DNA of 64,000 nucleotides from Rhynchospora pubera (Eukaryota; Streptophyta; Magnoliopsida; Poales; Cyperaceae): NCBI GenBank assembly GCA_028095005.1, contig CM051460.1, positions 115,603,039 through 115,667,038 of the forward strand, given 5' to 3'. The notes under the pieces are model-generated. The model saw nothing but the letters and a program-made list of their open reading frames with translations. It did no database searches and was not told the DNA's origin. Positions 1 to 12,600 of the stretch are shown here, piece after piece (the stretch's first letter is position 1; each line of letters starts with the position of its first letter). The position numbers and the translations under genes are program-made.

Positions 1-982
1 GATAAAACCCCAAAACCTTAACTTAACCTTTTAGCCCAAAACCCAAGAAACAAGGTATTATGTCATGTCGGGCTAATGCATGTAAGGGTGTTTCGTTCTT
101 CTGAACATCATGAAACATTCCTTTGCAAGGCCCTAAATAAACAAGGCAATTGTAGATAAATAAAGTCCAATAAAAGTCCTTAACCTTAAAACATCTTAGA
201 TAGGAGTTTGTCCCGCCGGGCTCAAGTGTAAAAGAGTGTCCTTGTCCTTTTAGGACGTTCATAGGACATCTCCTACACAAAAGCCTACATTATTAGCTAA
301 AACAAAAAAACCAGTATAGGGAAATGAGTTTTTGAAAAGAAACTTGCTTCCCAACCGTCAGAACTTACCCTGATCACTATATCACAATCCGCGGTTGAAG
401 ATGGGACTCACGGGTCCCGGAGAACGCGAAGCCGTGTTAAGGAAAACCTTTTGTGGTTTTCTGAAACACCTATGCCTAATGAAGACTAAGCCTTTGTGGC
501 ATCTGAAGGCATTAAGGCACATCCCTATGAAGGTATCTGAGGGCTCCACCCCCCACATTCACCGTGTTCTCGTCGCCAATGCCGATATCGAGTGTCATTA
601 CAATGAGTGCCTATACCTAAATGAGAGGGTGAGTAATGAGAGGGTGAGCGAAATAAAGGGTGACTTGCCTTCGTGGCCCCATAAGTCATTCCTTCCACTC
701 AAATGTTCCTAACTCCACAAAATCCACCAGCCAAAATGTAGTATAGGGATTTCAATTTTGTGACCGGTGACTAAGGGTCAATTGAGTTGGGGCTAAAGCT
801 AATGAAACCATTAAGAGAAACAGATGAATGAAGAAAAATGCAAGGAGAATGAAGAAAAGAGATACAAGGGTGCATTTAAATGAGACATGCCAATACAGCC
901 ATTACATAAGAAGACCTAATACAAGAGAAGCCTAAAACAACAACAACAACAACAAGAGGCATAACAAGTCAAGGATGGCCAT

Positions 983-2292
983 TCATTCTGGGGCAGCCAC
1001 AGCTCCATCATCAGCCGCGGCGGCATTTCCACCACCGGCCATGTTGTTAAGGGCTGTTGATATGGCCTGAAGCATTCCTTCCAAGACTCCCAAGCGGGCA
1101 TTCAATTCCCCAAAGCGCTGATCAATGAGAGCCCGAATTGAGACAGGGGCAGGATCATCAAGAGCCATTATGGCGGAGTTGTTATCTGGTGGGGAATCAA
1201 TCTCCATAGGGCCATACTGATTGGGGGCCGCATTGGGGAGTAAGATGTAGTCATTCACAGGCTGGTCGGGGTCAGGAACCAACATGCCCATTGAAGATTC
1301 AATCCATCCAATAAGTGGCAATGAAAACAAAAGATTAAAAGGTTGAGCTACATCAGAATCAGAGACACGGTTGCCCCATAACATCTCTAGTACGTGGATG
1401 CGGGCCCTAAGCATAAGAGCTTCAATAAGGTGACCATATGGAAGTGGTTCGCGGTCCGAGATAGCCACCTGATGCATATGAAAAAGGATCATATGGGCCA
1501 GATTGATGGGCCATTGCTTTTGGATCAGATTGCGGAGATAGAATAAACTCCCAGGCTTGGCAAGATGGGTCATGACCCCTTACGGAAAGATGATGTCATT
1601 GACCACTAAGAAGAGAAACCTGAAAGCGATACAAGATGTTGGAAGGAAAGAAGAGTCTGGTGCAGTGCACGATAAAGAAGGTAAGAAGAAGAAATAGTGG
1701 AAGAAGGAAAACAATACCTATGGAGAGCGGGTAAATGAATGGTAGGTACCCTCTCTACATCAGGAGTCGCCGCCCCGAACCATTGGCGACATTCCTGATA
1801 ACTGCCAAAGCCTTGGGGCCACCGTTGAAATGCATAAATGGTTGACCCAGTGATAGTGTTGGCAGCTTGCAAGAAATTGGCCAAATCCCTAGTGGTGACA
1901 TGGAAAAAGCGGCCAAACAAGTAGGATGAAGCCGAAGGAGATCCAAAATGATTAAAGGAAATCCTAAGATTGGCATAAAAGAGACGGGTAATTTTGGGAT
2001 GATAAGGCTGGTCACATTCTGCCAGGCCGCCTAAACTCCAGGCATTAAGCCAATCCCTGATAAGATTCACTTGCTCCATGGGAATACGCCTCATTGGTTG
2101 AAAGAAATAGCAGTCGGCCACGGGCCTCTCATCATTACCCATGTCATTGTAGTAAGAAAGAAAGGCGGTCTCATCGCGAAAGAGATAGCGGTTGTCGGGA
2201 GTAAGAGACCAGTCTGGGAAAGTGGAATCCAGACACAGGACAGAAGAACTAGAGACCTCCCTGGCACGCTTGGATGACGAAGGAGAAGACAT
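983..2292 (-). pseudogene. Antisense additional ORF of upstream unit, putative plant transposon protein domain, with premature stop
   Basis: This is the counterpart of the intact gene at 16802-18111. Exon 1 is 2292-1718 and exon 2 is 1619-983, with a 98-bp GT-AG intron between. In this copy base 1582 is A where the other copy (17401) has G. On the coding strand this turns a CAA glutamine codon into TAA, about 13 codons into exon 2. The predicted product stops near residue 205 of 403, losing the rest of the conserved domain and the C-terminal coiled coil. An ATG just downstream (1573) could restart translation of the C-terminal half. The family resembles the putative plant transposon protein domain (Pfam Transposase_32), shown by segments such as FYANLRI and SYLFGRFFHVTTRDLANFL. 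Confidence 0.7.
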
Positions 2293-2368
2293 GGAAAATT
2301 TGAAAGTATAAAGAGAGATGAAAGATTGTGGTGGATCTGGGTGAAAGAAAAAGGAAGGTAAAGTTGTG

Positions 2369-2376
2369 TTTATATA
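2369..2376 (-). promoter_or_regulatory. TATA box of antisense ORF (upstream unit)
   Basis: On the minus strand TATATAAA lies about 77 bp upstream of the ATG at 2292, a usual spacing for a plant core promoter. It suggests that the antisense gene is transcribed from its own promoter, not from the LTR. Confidence 0.5.
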
Positions 2377-4015
2377 GGCACAGAGAAAGAAAGATAGTAA
2401 CTTGGCGTTGATGGCAGACGTGTGAACAAATTAAGGAGATGAAAGCCGTAGTGGTGAGAAGGGGGGAGTAAAACCGTGCCCCACTACGCATGAGGAAGAC
2501 ATGAATGTCAGTGTGAAGTCGAAGAAACCAAAGCGTGTCAAGGCCACAGTAAGGAGTGAAATTGAAAACAAACTAAGTCCCTGAAGGTCCGAGCCCAAGG
2601 AAATACAGGTGTGGGCCAAAATACCCTAGCCTAAATTGCGGTGCGGGCCTATAAAAATCCTGAGTTTGAAGAAAGGAGAGAAAAATCAAAAGGCGGGCCA
2701 AAATACCCAAACCTTTAAACAAACACTTAAATGGAGGCAAAGCGAAATTGTCAGCCTCAAAGCAAATAAACGCGAAAAGAAGGCCTTGAGCGCGAGAACC
2801 CGATCAGGCATGAAACCAATGGAGTACTGACAAAATAAATCATGTCATTGCGGGGAGATATCCATGCATCATGTCAAAAAACACCAACAAAATGCAAGAA
2901 AATATGAATGCATAAACATATGTGAAATAGCAATTGGATATTTGAAATAGCAATTGGATGTTTGAACCAAATAAAAAAAAAGAGAGCATGGACTTCATGA
3001 TTAAATGCTGGCCTAATTCAAAAATAAAAAAAAGGGGAGGAAGAGTGGGGCCCATGATATGCTGGCCCAATCCAAAGTTTAAACTGGGTTTCGGATGCAA
3101 TTGAACGAACCCAACACCCAATATGAGCAAACCCAATTCGATTAAGATAAAACAAAATCGATTTCCCCTCCGTACACTGTATAGATGAGATGATCGGAGG
3201 AGAAAGGAAGGGCCTAACCTGACAGAGTTGTGCGCCGCTGGAGACAATGTTGAGATCATCTCGGTTGCCTCTGCCAAAAGAGGTAGAAGCAAAGAAGCAA
3301 AATGAAATGGCGAAGAAAGAGAAGAGATTTTTTTTTTTCTGCACTAAAGCCAACAAGGAAGTCAACAGATATTAGATTATAATACCTGAAACAAAGAAGA
3401 TGGCCGAGTAGTAATTGAAGTAAAGCCCACTTCAAATCCTTTCCCTGCCGATCTGAAAATAGGGAGAAATGCATGTGAATTGAGTCTAGAAAATTGAAAT
3501 TGGTGAAAAAAAAAGGGGGGAAAGTGTTAAGATGCATACCAGTAGTCGTTGCGAGATGAGAATATGCGAAAGAATTGCTGTTGCACGGATAGAGCAAGAG
3601 GTCTGTGCGAACAAGGAAAGAAGCGAAGGAAGCTCTGCTGAGCGAGTAAGAAAAGGAAAGAAGAGGAAAGGCAGTAGCCGTTCGATCAGGGATGGCTAAA
3701 AATGAACGGACGGATGGAGATGAGCAGATGCTATTCTCATGCGCTAAACCCTTCTCGTGCGGTTAAACCCTCTCAAAACCCATTCGGCTTCGAGCCAAAC
3801 CCAGTCGGCTTCGAACCAGAGCGGAAGAGAAGAGGGTCCAAGGGAAAGAGAGGAGTTGATCTTTTGTGACAGAAACCATGTGGCCTATGGTGTGGCATGT
3901 ATCAATACGCAAGGAAAATAAATGATTCAAATGCAAAGAAAGTAACCAAAACCTCTACAAAGATATGCCACCAGAATCAGTTGTTCCCATCCAAAGAATT
4001 GTCACAACTAATTCT

Positions 4016-4026
4016 GGTGGGGGGCA
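4016..4026 (+). other. Polypurine tract before left LTR
   Basis: GGTGGGGGGCA immediately precedes the LTR start TGTT. A G-run ending in GCA just before the LTR is a usual arrangement in plant Tat-type elements. The identical site precedes the right LTR. Confidence 0.6.
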
Positions 4027-4619
4027 TTTGTTCAACCCCAAAATTTGATGCTATTTGATGGGATTTTAATAATTCCATAAATATCCAATAAATCAGATAA
4101 ACCTTCAACCAACCACGAAAAATACCAAAACAACCCCAAAAATCCCACAAAATTACCCAAAAATTCCCTAAGATTTATAGGAAATTATGGAGGCATCAAA
4201 AACCCAAAACCATCAACTGAAACCTCCAATTTTGCATAAAACCCCCTGAAAAGCCACAAAATAAATAAAATAAGTAGGAGGGGTACTTTGCAAAATAAAT
4301 GATACCATTGGATTCTGCATATTTTTTTGAGGTTGCACACAAAATTTCATGCCAAAAAGGCATCAGAAAGAGGTCCAAACAATTTATTTTGGATCAGCAG
4401 TTCTGAAAATTCAATTTAAATCGAAGAAACGGACTGCTCCAGTTGACGAAAAGTGGAGAGGAGACAAGACACTGAGTTTGAAATCCTTCTCAGCAGAGCG
4501 TTATGAAAGGGCATGTTCTTTGTGCACCACGGAAAGGAAGGAGGCGAAGACTTGATTGGCTCACGGTGCGCCAGGAGCACGGAAAAGGAGGGGGCTTCTT
4601 CCCCAAACAGAAATTCGGT

Positions 4620-4625
4620 TATAAA
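4620..4625 (+). promoter_or_regulatory. Putative LTR promoter TATA box
   Basis: TATAAA sits in a GC-richer stretch followed by purine-rich sequence, 0.59 kb into the LTR on the sense strand. It is the best candidate for the element's own promoter. About 0.28 kb downstream, AAG|GTAATAATC near 4905 looks like a splice donor, so the 5-kb leader before gag may be spliced. Both points are inference. Confidence 0.4.
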
Positions 4626-7600
4626 GAGGAGCGATCGATTGATGAAAAAGGGGGGATCTTTCGGGGGAAAAAGAGGAAAAAAAAGGAAACTCGAGAGAAG
4701 AAAATTGGGAGAAATTGGCGAGAGCAAAGCGGAGCTGAAGCAAAGCACGACGAAGCTCAGGCGATCGGACCCCCATTGAAGACAATATCTTGAGAGAGAG
4801 AGGGAGAGTTAGGTAGCCAATTGTAAAGGTGAGAGAGAGACTTGAGTGTTGTTGTGGCGCTAGGAGTGAAATCAAAGCGATTGTGTGTACGATTAGTGTA
4901 AAAAGGTAATAATCTCTAAAACCTGATGTGTGATGATGATGATAGTGTAAAGAATTGATCAATTTTGTGCTCAATTTCGCAATTTCTGATTGATTTAGAT
5001 CCGATTCTTTTGGTGAAATTGTGATGATTATTGATGAGACTATGCTTTTTCTTCTTGATTCTTGTAGAGTTTAAGCAGGGAATTGACCTTATTGATGATA
5101 AAATTTAAGATCGAATAAAGAAGACGAATCAATTGTGTAAATCGTAACACTTGAGTATGACCATGATCTGATCGGTCTTTGTCAGAATCGTAAACCAACT
5201 ATTTCTTGTTTGAATAAGATTAGGTTTGATAAAATGCAGTCTCTTTTTCATTCATGCTAATTATTGTTTGGGTCTATGCATGGATCAATTGGATGAAAAG
5301 CTATTGAGGCCGATTATTATTCTCAATTCTGAACAAGTCAGAGTTTAATTGAAACTTTCTTAAAATTGACACAATATGTAGTTGATTCAGTTATTATAGC
5401 CTTCTGTTTAAATTAAATGCAATGAGTCATTGGATGTGAGATGGTATTTGCATGTCAATAAAATAATATGTATAGTCAACCCATATGGAAGTACCAAATT
5501 GGTACTGGTCATTGAATGTCATCTTAATTTCTCATTTCTCATCCCCATATCACAAGATAGAATGCCATTCTATCTTTCCCTGCTATCAACCATCAAAGTC
5601 TGGCTGAGACGCCGTCTCATGCAGTCAGATTTTGATGAGGATTAAAATCAGATTAACACAAAAACAAGGGGAGGTGCTGTCCAATTTTCCCAGAAATTGT
5701 GCATAATTAAATCGGTGAATAAGTTAGTTTCTTAAGGTTCATTGTGTAAGATGCAGAATCTCATATTCTGGTATTGTAAATGTGTGACATTGCATGAGCC
5801 TTGGATAACAACTTCAGAATTAACTTTACACTGTCCCTTTTACTTTTAATGCTTGATGTGTACAAGTCAATACTTTAGAATATGACTTGCTTATTCACAT
5901 TTTACAATTCTCAGTTAATATAAGATGCCTTGTGTTAAGAACCTAGGTAAGTCAGAGTACAATGTGCTTGTGTCAAATGTTTTAAACCCTTTCCTTAACT
6001 GAACTTCAAATAGTATTTAAATAACTGAGTTTGATTTGTTTAAGAGTAGCATGAGTTAGACAAGTTACAATAGACCTAGGGAAATCAAGCTGAGTCTGTC
6101 CTTTTGTAAGAAATAATAAAATTTCTGGGTTATAGTGAATATTGTCTTGGAGAAAGCCATAAATGCTTTGTTCATTGTATATATAACTTCATGAGCTCTT
6201 TCTCCCCATTTATAGAGCTTGGTTGTATCTAAAAACGGTAAATGGATGCAAATAGTAGGGGCATTTCTGGAAACCCCTGAGAAATTTCATTCTGACTTGT
6301 TTGTTGACCTTACCCAAGGCATAGATGAATGACACTGCTGTATGAATGATGTAGCCACTTATTTTGATGATCTTGGATAGGTATTAGAAAAGCCGTTGGT
6401 TTATATATCTTTACAGATAATGCATAAGTTCTGTGTATAAAATTGGAGACATCTATTGCCTTCGTTGTGTAGAAGTTAAAAAAATGTTGACTTGTGAAAT
6501 ATTAGTGTTCAAACACTTTGAGTAAAATAAAGAGATAATAAACATAGAATATAAATGTAGTAGGGTCAATATCAGACATTAATTCTCCATTTCTTGTTTG
6601 TCATTTTACTGACTTCCTTTTCTTTTCTTTATGCTAGGTACTCAAAAAGAATCAAAGAAGCTTTGACTTGTGTATGTAATAGCAAGGCTTGTAATAGCAT
6701 TTAGCAATATTATCTCAAAACAACAGTCTGTACCTGAATGATTTGTTCTATTCTTTCATTTTATAAAAAAATAAACATGTAGTACGCTATATGGATTCTA
6801 TATTAACTGAATGATATGTATACATATGAATCATTTGTTCATGATGTTGATCACGTATATGGTAATAAGTAAAGATAAAATGTCCATTTGCATATGCGTA
6901 AGTTCCATCAAATTTCAAAATAACTTGTAACGGGTTTTGATGCTAAATAATTCTTGATTGATGACGAGGTGTACCTTAGTATTCCATATCTGTACCTGAA
7001 GTTAGTGTAGAATGGTATCGTATCTTGACTCAACCCTGGACACCTAACCATGCTATACTGACCATACCTCAGTGCTACCTTGAACTCAACCCAGTGGACA
7101 TAAGGTCTGACCCGAAACCAGTAAACCCAAAACGAAATCATATCGATCTGCTGTTGCTCTATGCTGCCCTTCCTTATACCAGTCCCCGTATCGTACCGGT
7201 TTTCTCATACCCATGTCCTGTGAAACCATTGCTCCCATTATTCCCTGCCGTGACATCCTACTGGTTAGCAAAAAAAGTGAGAACCATGTAACGGCCTCAT
7301 ACTTCCATTCACTGGTACCAATGCCAAATCCAACACTTACCTCATCCCTTGTGCCGATTTCCTCCTGTACCGGTCATGAAACTCAACTCCATCACTTGTG
7401 TTAGGCCTTCATTCAAAGGCACCGAAAATAACCCATGTACTTGGCAATTCCCTGTTGGTACTAAAATCCATTCTTGACGTCACATGAAAGTCTAATCCCT
7501 GTATTTATTCCTTCATCAAACCTCCTCAAAGTATTTTAGCATAATAAATGTCATACAAAATATCAAACACAATCAATTGTTTTATCAAAAGGATTTCAAA

Positions 7601-8127
7601 GATGAGATAGATAAAACACGAGTGGGAATAAATCAAAAATGAATTTTAGAAAACTATTTCCAAACAAATATTTTCAAATAAATATTTTCAAAAGTAGGAA
7701 TAAAAGGAAAAGGAGTTATTTTGTTTTTAGAAAAGGGAAAAATATTAGAAACTTAAAGGAATCGAAGGCTTAAACCAAAAGCCAGAAGCCTTAAAAGCCA
7801 AAAGCCCTTAAATTCAAATCCAAAACTCAAAACTAGAAACTCCAAAACTTAAAGCCAAAATCCCTGAAATCCAAGTCCAAAAAGTCAAAAACCCTGAAAC
7901 TTCAACCTAAAACCTAAAATGCTGAAACTCAAATCTAGAAACTAAACACACCAAAACCAAAAGCTAAAGCCCATGAAATTCAAATCCAAAAAGATAGAAA
8001 CCTCGAAATCCAAATACCAAAAGCTAGAAACACCGAAATCCAAATTCAAAAAGTCAGAAACCCTGAAATCCGAATCTGAAATGGTAGAAGCCCTGAAATA
8101 CAAGTTAAAAGCTAAATGACAGAAAAC

Positions 8128-8209
8128 ATGAAACTCAAACCAAAGACAAACCTATGAAACTCAAACCAAAGACAAACCTATGAAACTCAAACCAAAGACA
8201 AACCTATGA
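8128..8209. repeat. 26-bp tandem repeat in left LTR
   Basis: The unit ATGAAACTCAAACCAAAGAC plus ACAACCT-like sequence recurs with ATG at 8128, 8154, 8180 and 8206, an exact 26-bp period. It follows about 400 bp of degenerate A-rich repeats of the type GAAATCCAAATCCAAAAAGT. Confidence 0.8.
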
Positions 8210-8235
8210 AACCGAAACCGAAACCGAAGCTGAAA

Positions 8236-8850
8236 CCTAAGCTTGTTCTCACAAGAAGACCGCCCAAGAGGTCCCGAGAACCGACTCTTATTAAGAAGAC
8301 CGACTAAGATGGTCCTTAGGGTCGTTAAAGAACCAACTCTTATTAAGAAGACCGCCCAAGAGGTCCCTAGGGTTGTAAAAGAACCAACTTTCACAAGAAG
8401 ACCGCCCAAGAGGTCCCGAAGGTTGTAAAATTCCTTGTTCTTACAAGAAGACCGCCCAAGAGGTCCCGAGAACCGACTCTTATTAAGAAGACCGATCAAG
8501 ATGGTCCCTAGGGTCGTTAAAGAACCAACTCTTATTAAGAAGACCGCCCAAGAGGTCCCTAGGATTGTAAAAGAACCAACTTTCACAAGAAGATCGATCA
8601 AGATGATCCCGAAGGTTGTAAAATTCCTTGTTCTCACAAGAAGACCGCCCAAGAGGTCCCGAGAACCGACTCTTATTAAGATGACCGATTAAGATGGTCC
8701 CTAGGGTCGTTAAAGAACCAACTCTTATTAAGAAGACCGCCCAAGAGGTCCCTAGGGTTGTAAAAGAACCAACTTTCACAAGAAGACCGCCCAAGAGGTC
8801 CCGAAGGTTGCAAAATCCCAATCCACTCTCACAAGAAGGCCAGCCGTTGC
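8236..8850. repeat. 192-bp higher-order tandem repeat in left LTR
   Basis: The phrase TTCTCACAAGAAGACCGCCC recurs at about 8246, 8438 and 8630, with a degenerate start at about 8822: an exact 192-bp period of about 3.2 copies. Each period holds four related subunits of about 48 bp built around AAGAAGACCGCCCAAGAGGT. All periods are multiples of three and ORFs stay open on both strands, but the encoded peptides look like by-products of the repeat. Confidence 0.85.
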
Positions 8851-9002
8851 CCCGAGAGCTTACCAAAACTATCCCAAATAAAGAAATTCTCTCTCTAAGC
8901 GAAAATCATCATTCTAAACCAAGACCAAGCTTCTACACGCAAAAATCCTAAACCAAATCTGATTCAAATAGAACAAACAAACCTAACTAACCTTAGTCAA
9001 TA

Positions 9003-9106
9003 GTCAATTGGGTCCCGTCCATAAAGTCTGGTACCATCAATTGAATGATCAAATAGTCCTCAATTGGCTCCCGTCCGTTAAGTCTGGTACCATCAATTGA
9101 GTATGG
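9003..9106. repeat. 58-bp imperfect direct duplication in left LTR
   Basis: TCAATTGG(G/C)TCCCGTCC followed by AAGTCTGGTACCATCAATTGA occurs twice, about 58 bp apart, near the 3' end of the LTR. The same pair is present in the right LTR around 24822-24925. Confidence 0.7.
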
Positions 9107-9445
9107 TTTAAGTCAAGAGAATAAGGCCCCACATGAACACGAAAATCACTTTAGAGACGATTTCCCTAGCCTATTGCGTACAATTCTTTAGATCCCTTAA
9201 TCAGAGGTTCTCGTGAGCGATCACGAGGTAATTAACAATAGGGGCTTGCGCCTATTGGAAAGAAAGGACCCGCGAAATTAATAAACCCTTTTAAGAAGCG
9301 ACTCTTGTTTTGGTTCTCTCGTCATCAAGAGAGTCTCATACAGAGATCGAACCTTAAGGGGGGTGAATCTAAGGCGTTTTCCTTTCCTCAAGGGAACCCG
9401 TTCCATCCTTTGAGAGAAATGACGAAAAAGCCCATACAGATTCTC

Positions 9446-9463
9446 TGGCACGCCCGGTGGGAC
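9446..9463 (+). other. Primer-binding-like site
   Basis: TGGCACGCCCGGTGGGAC begins 7 nt after the LTR end. It starts with TGG, the complement of a tRNA 3' CCA, and has the length of a reverse-transcription primer site. The matching tRNA would end GUCCCACCGGGCGUGCCA. I do not name the tRNA, because that needs comparison with a tRNA set. Confidence 0.65.
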
Positions 9464-9603
9464 ATCTTTCTCCTCTCATCTTTGGGATATAAAGACTATA
9501 ATGCAAGGGCTAGGAAAGTTGTTTCTCAAGTTTTGAAAATTTGAAAATTCGAATTAATATCCCTAACAATGACATGAAAATTGTATGTCATTGCAGAACT
9601 AAG

Positions 9604-12600
9604 ATGGCATTCGCAGCAACAACCGTTGACATGACCAGGTCCGAGGGAGTGCTTACCATTGGGGCAGTACCGATCTGCTACCATCACGAGTTCATGCTTG
9701 GATCGATGCCGTACGGGTACTCATTTGTACCCATCGTACAGGTGAAGGATGGAAGCTTTCAGCTAGCCCATGTCACAGAGGAAGTGCCAGAAGAGCCAGA
9801 GATCATTCCACAAGTCATTGAAGTCCCTGTGGAGGAAAAGGACAAGGAAGAGTGGACTCCTGTGCCCAGAAAGAGGACCTACTCAAGCCTCACTACTTCT
9901 CCTAAGAGGATTTGGGTTAATCGCCGCATGCCACAAAAGAAGGCTGTGAGAAAGGTTTGTGTGCCAGTCTCCCAAAGTGCAAGAACCATTAAGAAAGTGC
10001 AAAGGGCTTATCAGAATGAACTAGATAGTAGGCCCAACCTGCCTGTGAGCAATCCATTTGCACCTCTCAGGCTAGTCAAAAGGAACTCTCCAAAGGCCGA
10101 ATTGAAGACAATGGAGGAGTATCCATTTGAATATCAGGCTAGGTTCAGGGGCAGGAATCCCCAAAATAGACAATCCGTGAAGGAAAGGCTAGCCCTTCCA
10201 CGCGCCTCAATTCATGAAAGGTTGGGGCCCAATGGACAAAGGAGAGAAACCACTCCAGTGAAAGAGAGACTGGGGCATAAAGGAAAAGAGAAAGCGGTTA
10301 CTCCTGTCCACGAGCGGCTGGGGCAAGTGGAAAAGGGAAAGACACTTAAGAAGGTCTGGATGCCCAAAGATAAGACCCGATTGGTGATTGAGACATCCAA
10401 CCCTGGGTCACAAAGTAAAAGGAGATGCCTTGTATGGCGAGAGAAGGAACCAGTGATCCACGCTCATGTGAATATGATTAGGGTGAGTGAAGAGCATGAA
10501 ATGCATGCCTTTGTGAACATGGTCGATGGTGAAGAGATTCCTACAGGCAAGAGGGATAGTAAAGATAAGCGAGACCATGCTTCCTCGAGCCGTATCATAC
10601 ATGAAGAGGAGCCGGCAGAAGATGAACAAGGAGATACAGAAGGCAAAGATCGATGGGCTGAAGGAGAAAAGGCTCGATTGATGAGTATCTTAGAAAGAAA
10701 TGAGATTAAAATGTCTGAAATGATGAATGAGAGGGAAAAGGAAAGAGAACTCTTCAAGAAAATGTACAAGCTCTTAGAGAAGAAGAATTTGATCGAGGAA
10801 CTTGATAAGGAGTATCCTTCTTCTTCAGATGAAGAAAGCAAATATAAAGAGAAGGCCCTGAAGGGAAAGAAAGTTAGAAGCAAATATGAGCCTTCGGATG
10901 AGGAGGAAGAAAGAAGCAAAAGAAGGATTCTCAAGGAAAAGAGAAGCAGGAGCAGATATGGCTCTTCAGATGAAGAAGAAGAAAAACCTAGAAGAAGACC
11001 TTCTAAAGGAAGAAAGGATAGAAATAAATATGAGTCTTCAGAAGAGGAAGAGGAAAAAAGATATAAGAGGCACCCTAGAGAAAGAAAGCATAAAGTGAGA
11101 TATGAATCCGAAGAAGAAGAGGTTTTGGGTGCGAGGCCTAGAGCTGGGGCAAGCAAACTTGAACCCACAAAGCAGATTATTCAAGACATGATCAATCTGC
11201 AGCTCCAAGCGGCAGGGGCAGTCCGTTTGGCTAATGTAAGAAAGAGATGTGGAAGGCCCTACCCTAGGGAGTATGAGCAAATTCCTTACCCCACGGGTTA
11301 CCAAGTTCCAAAGTTCAATCTCTTTGATGGAACAGGAAAAGAGGGCATCACCCCTGACCAGCATCTGGTCCAATTCAGGAATGCTTGTGGTAATACCGCT
11401 CATGATGAGGCTCTTCTGTTGAAGCAATTCTCTCAAAGTCTTACTGGGGCAGCCTTTGAGTGGTATTCCTCATTGGAGAATGATTCTGTTGAGACCTGGG
11501 ATGACATGGAGGATCTCTTCAGAGCCAAATTTGCTATGGTCACTCAACGAATCACAATGGCTGATGTGGCGTGTGAGAAGCCAAGAACGGGCGAAGCACC
11601 GCTTGATTACATAAACAGGTGGAGGAACATGAATATAAGGTGTGCTCACCAAATGCCCGAAGTAGAAGCGGTGGAATTCCTCATACGGAACCTTGATGAT
11701 TGGATCCGCAGGCCACTCTCAGGGAGCGACATCTACACGTACGAGGACTTAGTCACTCGAGTCGCTAGGGTTGTACATATTGGCCCACCTAAGGAGACTC
11801 AAACCTCATATGGACGAGGTGAACAAAAGAGTAAAGGGCAGGCTCAAATCAAGATTGCAGGAGCCAATGAGACTTCTACGAGTCAAGGTGGTGGCCAAAG
11901 AAACAACCGTAACAATGGCAATAACAATAGCAATGGCATCGGAAATGGCCGCCCAGCTACTCTCGTTGAGCGGTTAAGTAGACCATACTCCTTTAAAAAA
12001 GAGAAAACAGCGGCCATTCTCAAGCAACTACTAGAAGGAAAAGCCATAGAATTGCCAGTGTGCAAGAGGCCTGAAGAGCTGCATAAGACCAACGACCCTA
12101 CATATTGCGCTTTTCATCGAGTTTTGGGCCATCCCACAGGTGATTGCTATGTGTTCAAAAACATAGCGGAAAAGATGATTAAGCAAGGAGATTTGACCCT
12201 GCCTGAAAGCTTTAAGCAAGAGCCGGCTCCTCATGCACAAGCTAATGCGGTATTTCGAAAGAATAACCCAAGGCGCGAGGAAAATTGCAATGTCATAGTA
12301 ATAGTGAACGAAGAGGCAGATTTGGAAAAGCACTATGCACAAAAGGTGTCAAAATTGAATGAGAAGAAAGAAGAAGCTAAAGAAAATGAAAAGAGAAATG
12401 AAAATGAAAAAGAAAAGAAAAATGAAAGCAAGAAAGAAAATGAAAAAGAAAAAGAGAAAGAAGTAGAAAGGGAAAAGAAGGAAATTGAGAAAGGAAAAGA
12501 AAAGAAAGAAGAGAATGAAGAAGTTGCCACTTATTACTATGATGAAAGCGAAGATGAAAATGAAGCGCCATATAGAGGGCTCTTTGCCAAAGGCATGTTT

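Larger units (their letters stand above)
1..4028 (+). mobile_element. 3' internal part of an upstream unit of the same retroelement
   Basis: This segment matches 15820-19847 with four substitutions that I counted (positions 1389, 1462, 1582 and 2218) and no net indel. It carries the antisense additional ORF and the polypurine tract that precedes the LTR at 4029. The window therefore opens inside a second unit that shares its downstream LTR with the complete unit. Apart from the antisense gene at 983-2292, I see no convincing coding sequence here; open frames at 395-712 and 2840-3597 show no recognisable family. Confidence 0.8.
4029..9438 (+). repeat. Left (shared) LTR
   Basis: This 5,410-bp LTR differs from 19848-25257 at five positions that I counted (6431, 6580, 8442, 8564 and 9358). 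It starts TGTTC and ends ATACA. A TATA box at 4620 would give a U3 of about 0.6 kb and a very long R-U5 of about 4.8 kb. The second half contains degenerate A-rich repeats (7740-8125), a 26-bp repeat and a 192-bp higher-order array. Short open frames inside it show no known domain. Confidence 0.75.

Noticed and set aside
3748..3782. Interstitial telomere repeat
   Set aside because: Only scattered AAACCCT-like motifs occur, without a tandem (TTTAGGG) array.
8236..8850. CRISPR-like array of repeats and spacers
   Set aside because: The units are tandem with no unique spacers, belong to an LTR, and form a 192-bp higher-order satellite.
8161..8951. Open frames on both strands over the 192-bp array as genes
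   Set aside because: Repeat units of 48 and 192 bp are multiples of three, so all frames without a stop stay open. The peptides are repetitive translations without a domain.
1..9438. A single LTR longer than 9.4 kb
   Set aside because: The direct repeat is continuous from 1 to 9438, but a polypurine tract followed by TGTT at 4029, and the antisense gene in 983-2292, fit an internal region better. LTR plus internal length then equals the period exactly.
9541..9603. Start of the polyprotein at TTG 9541
   Set aside because: TTG is not a usual plant start. ATG at 9574 or 9604 is more likely.
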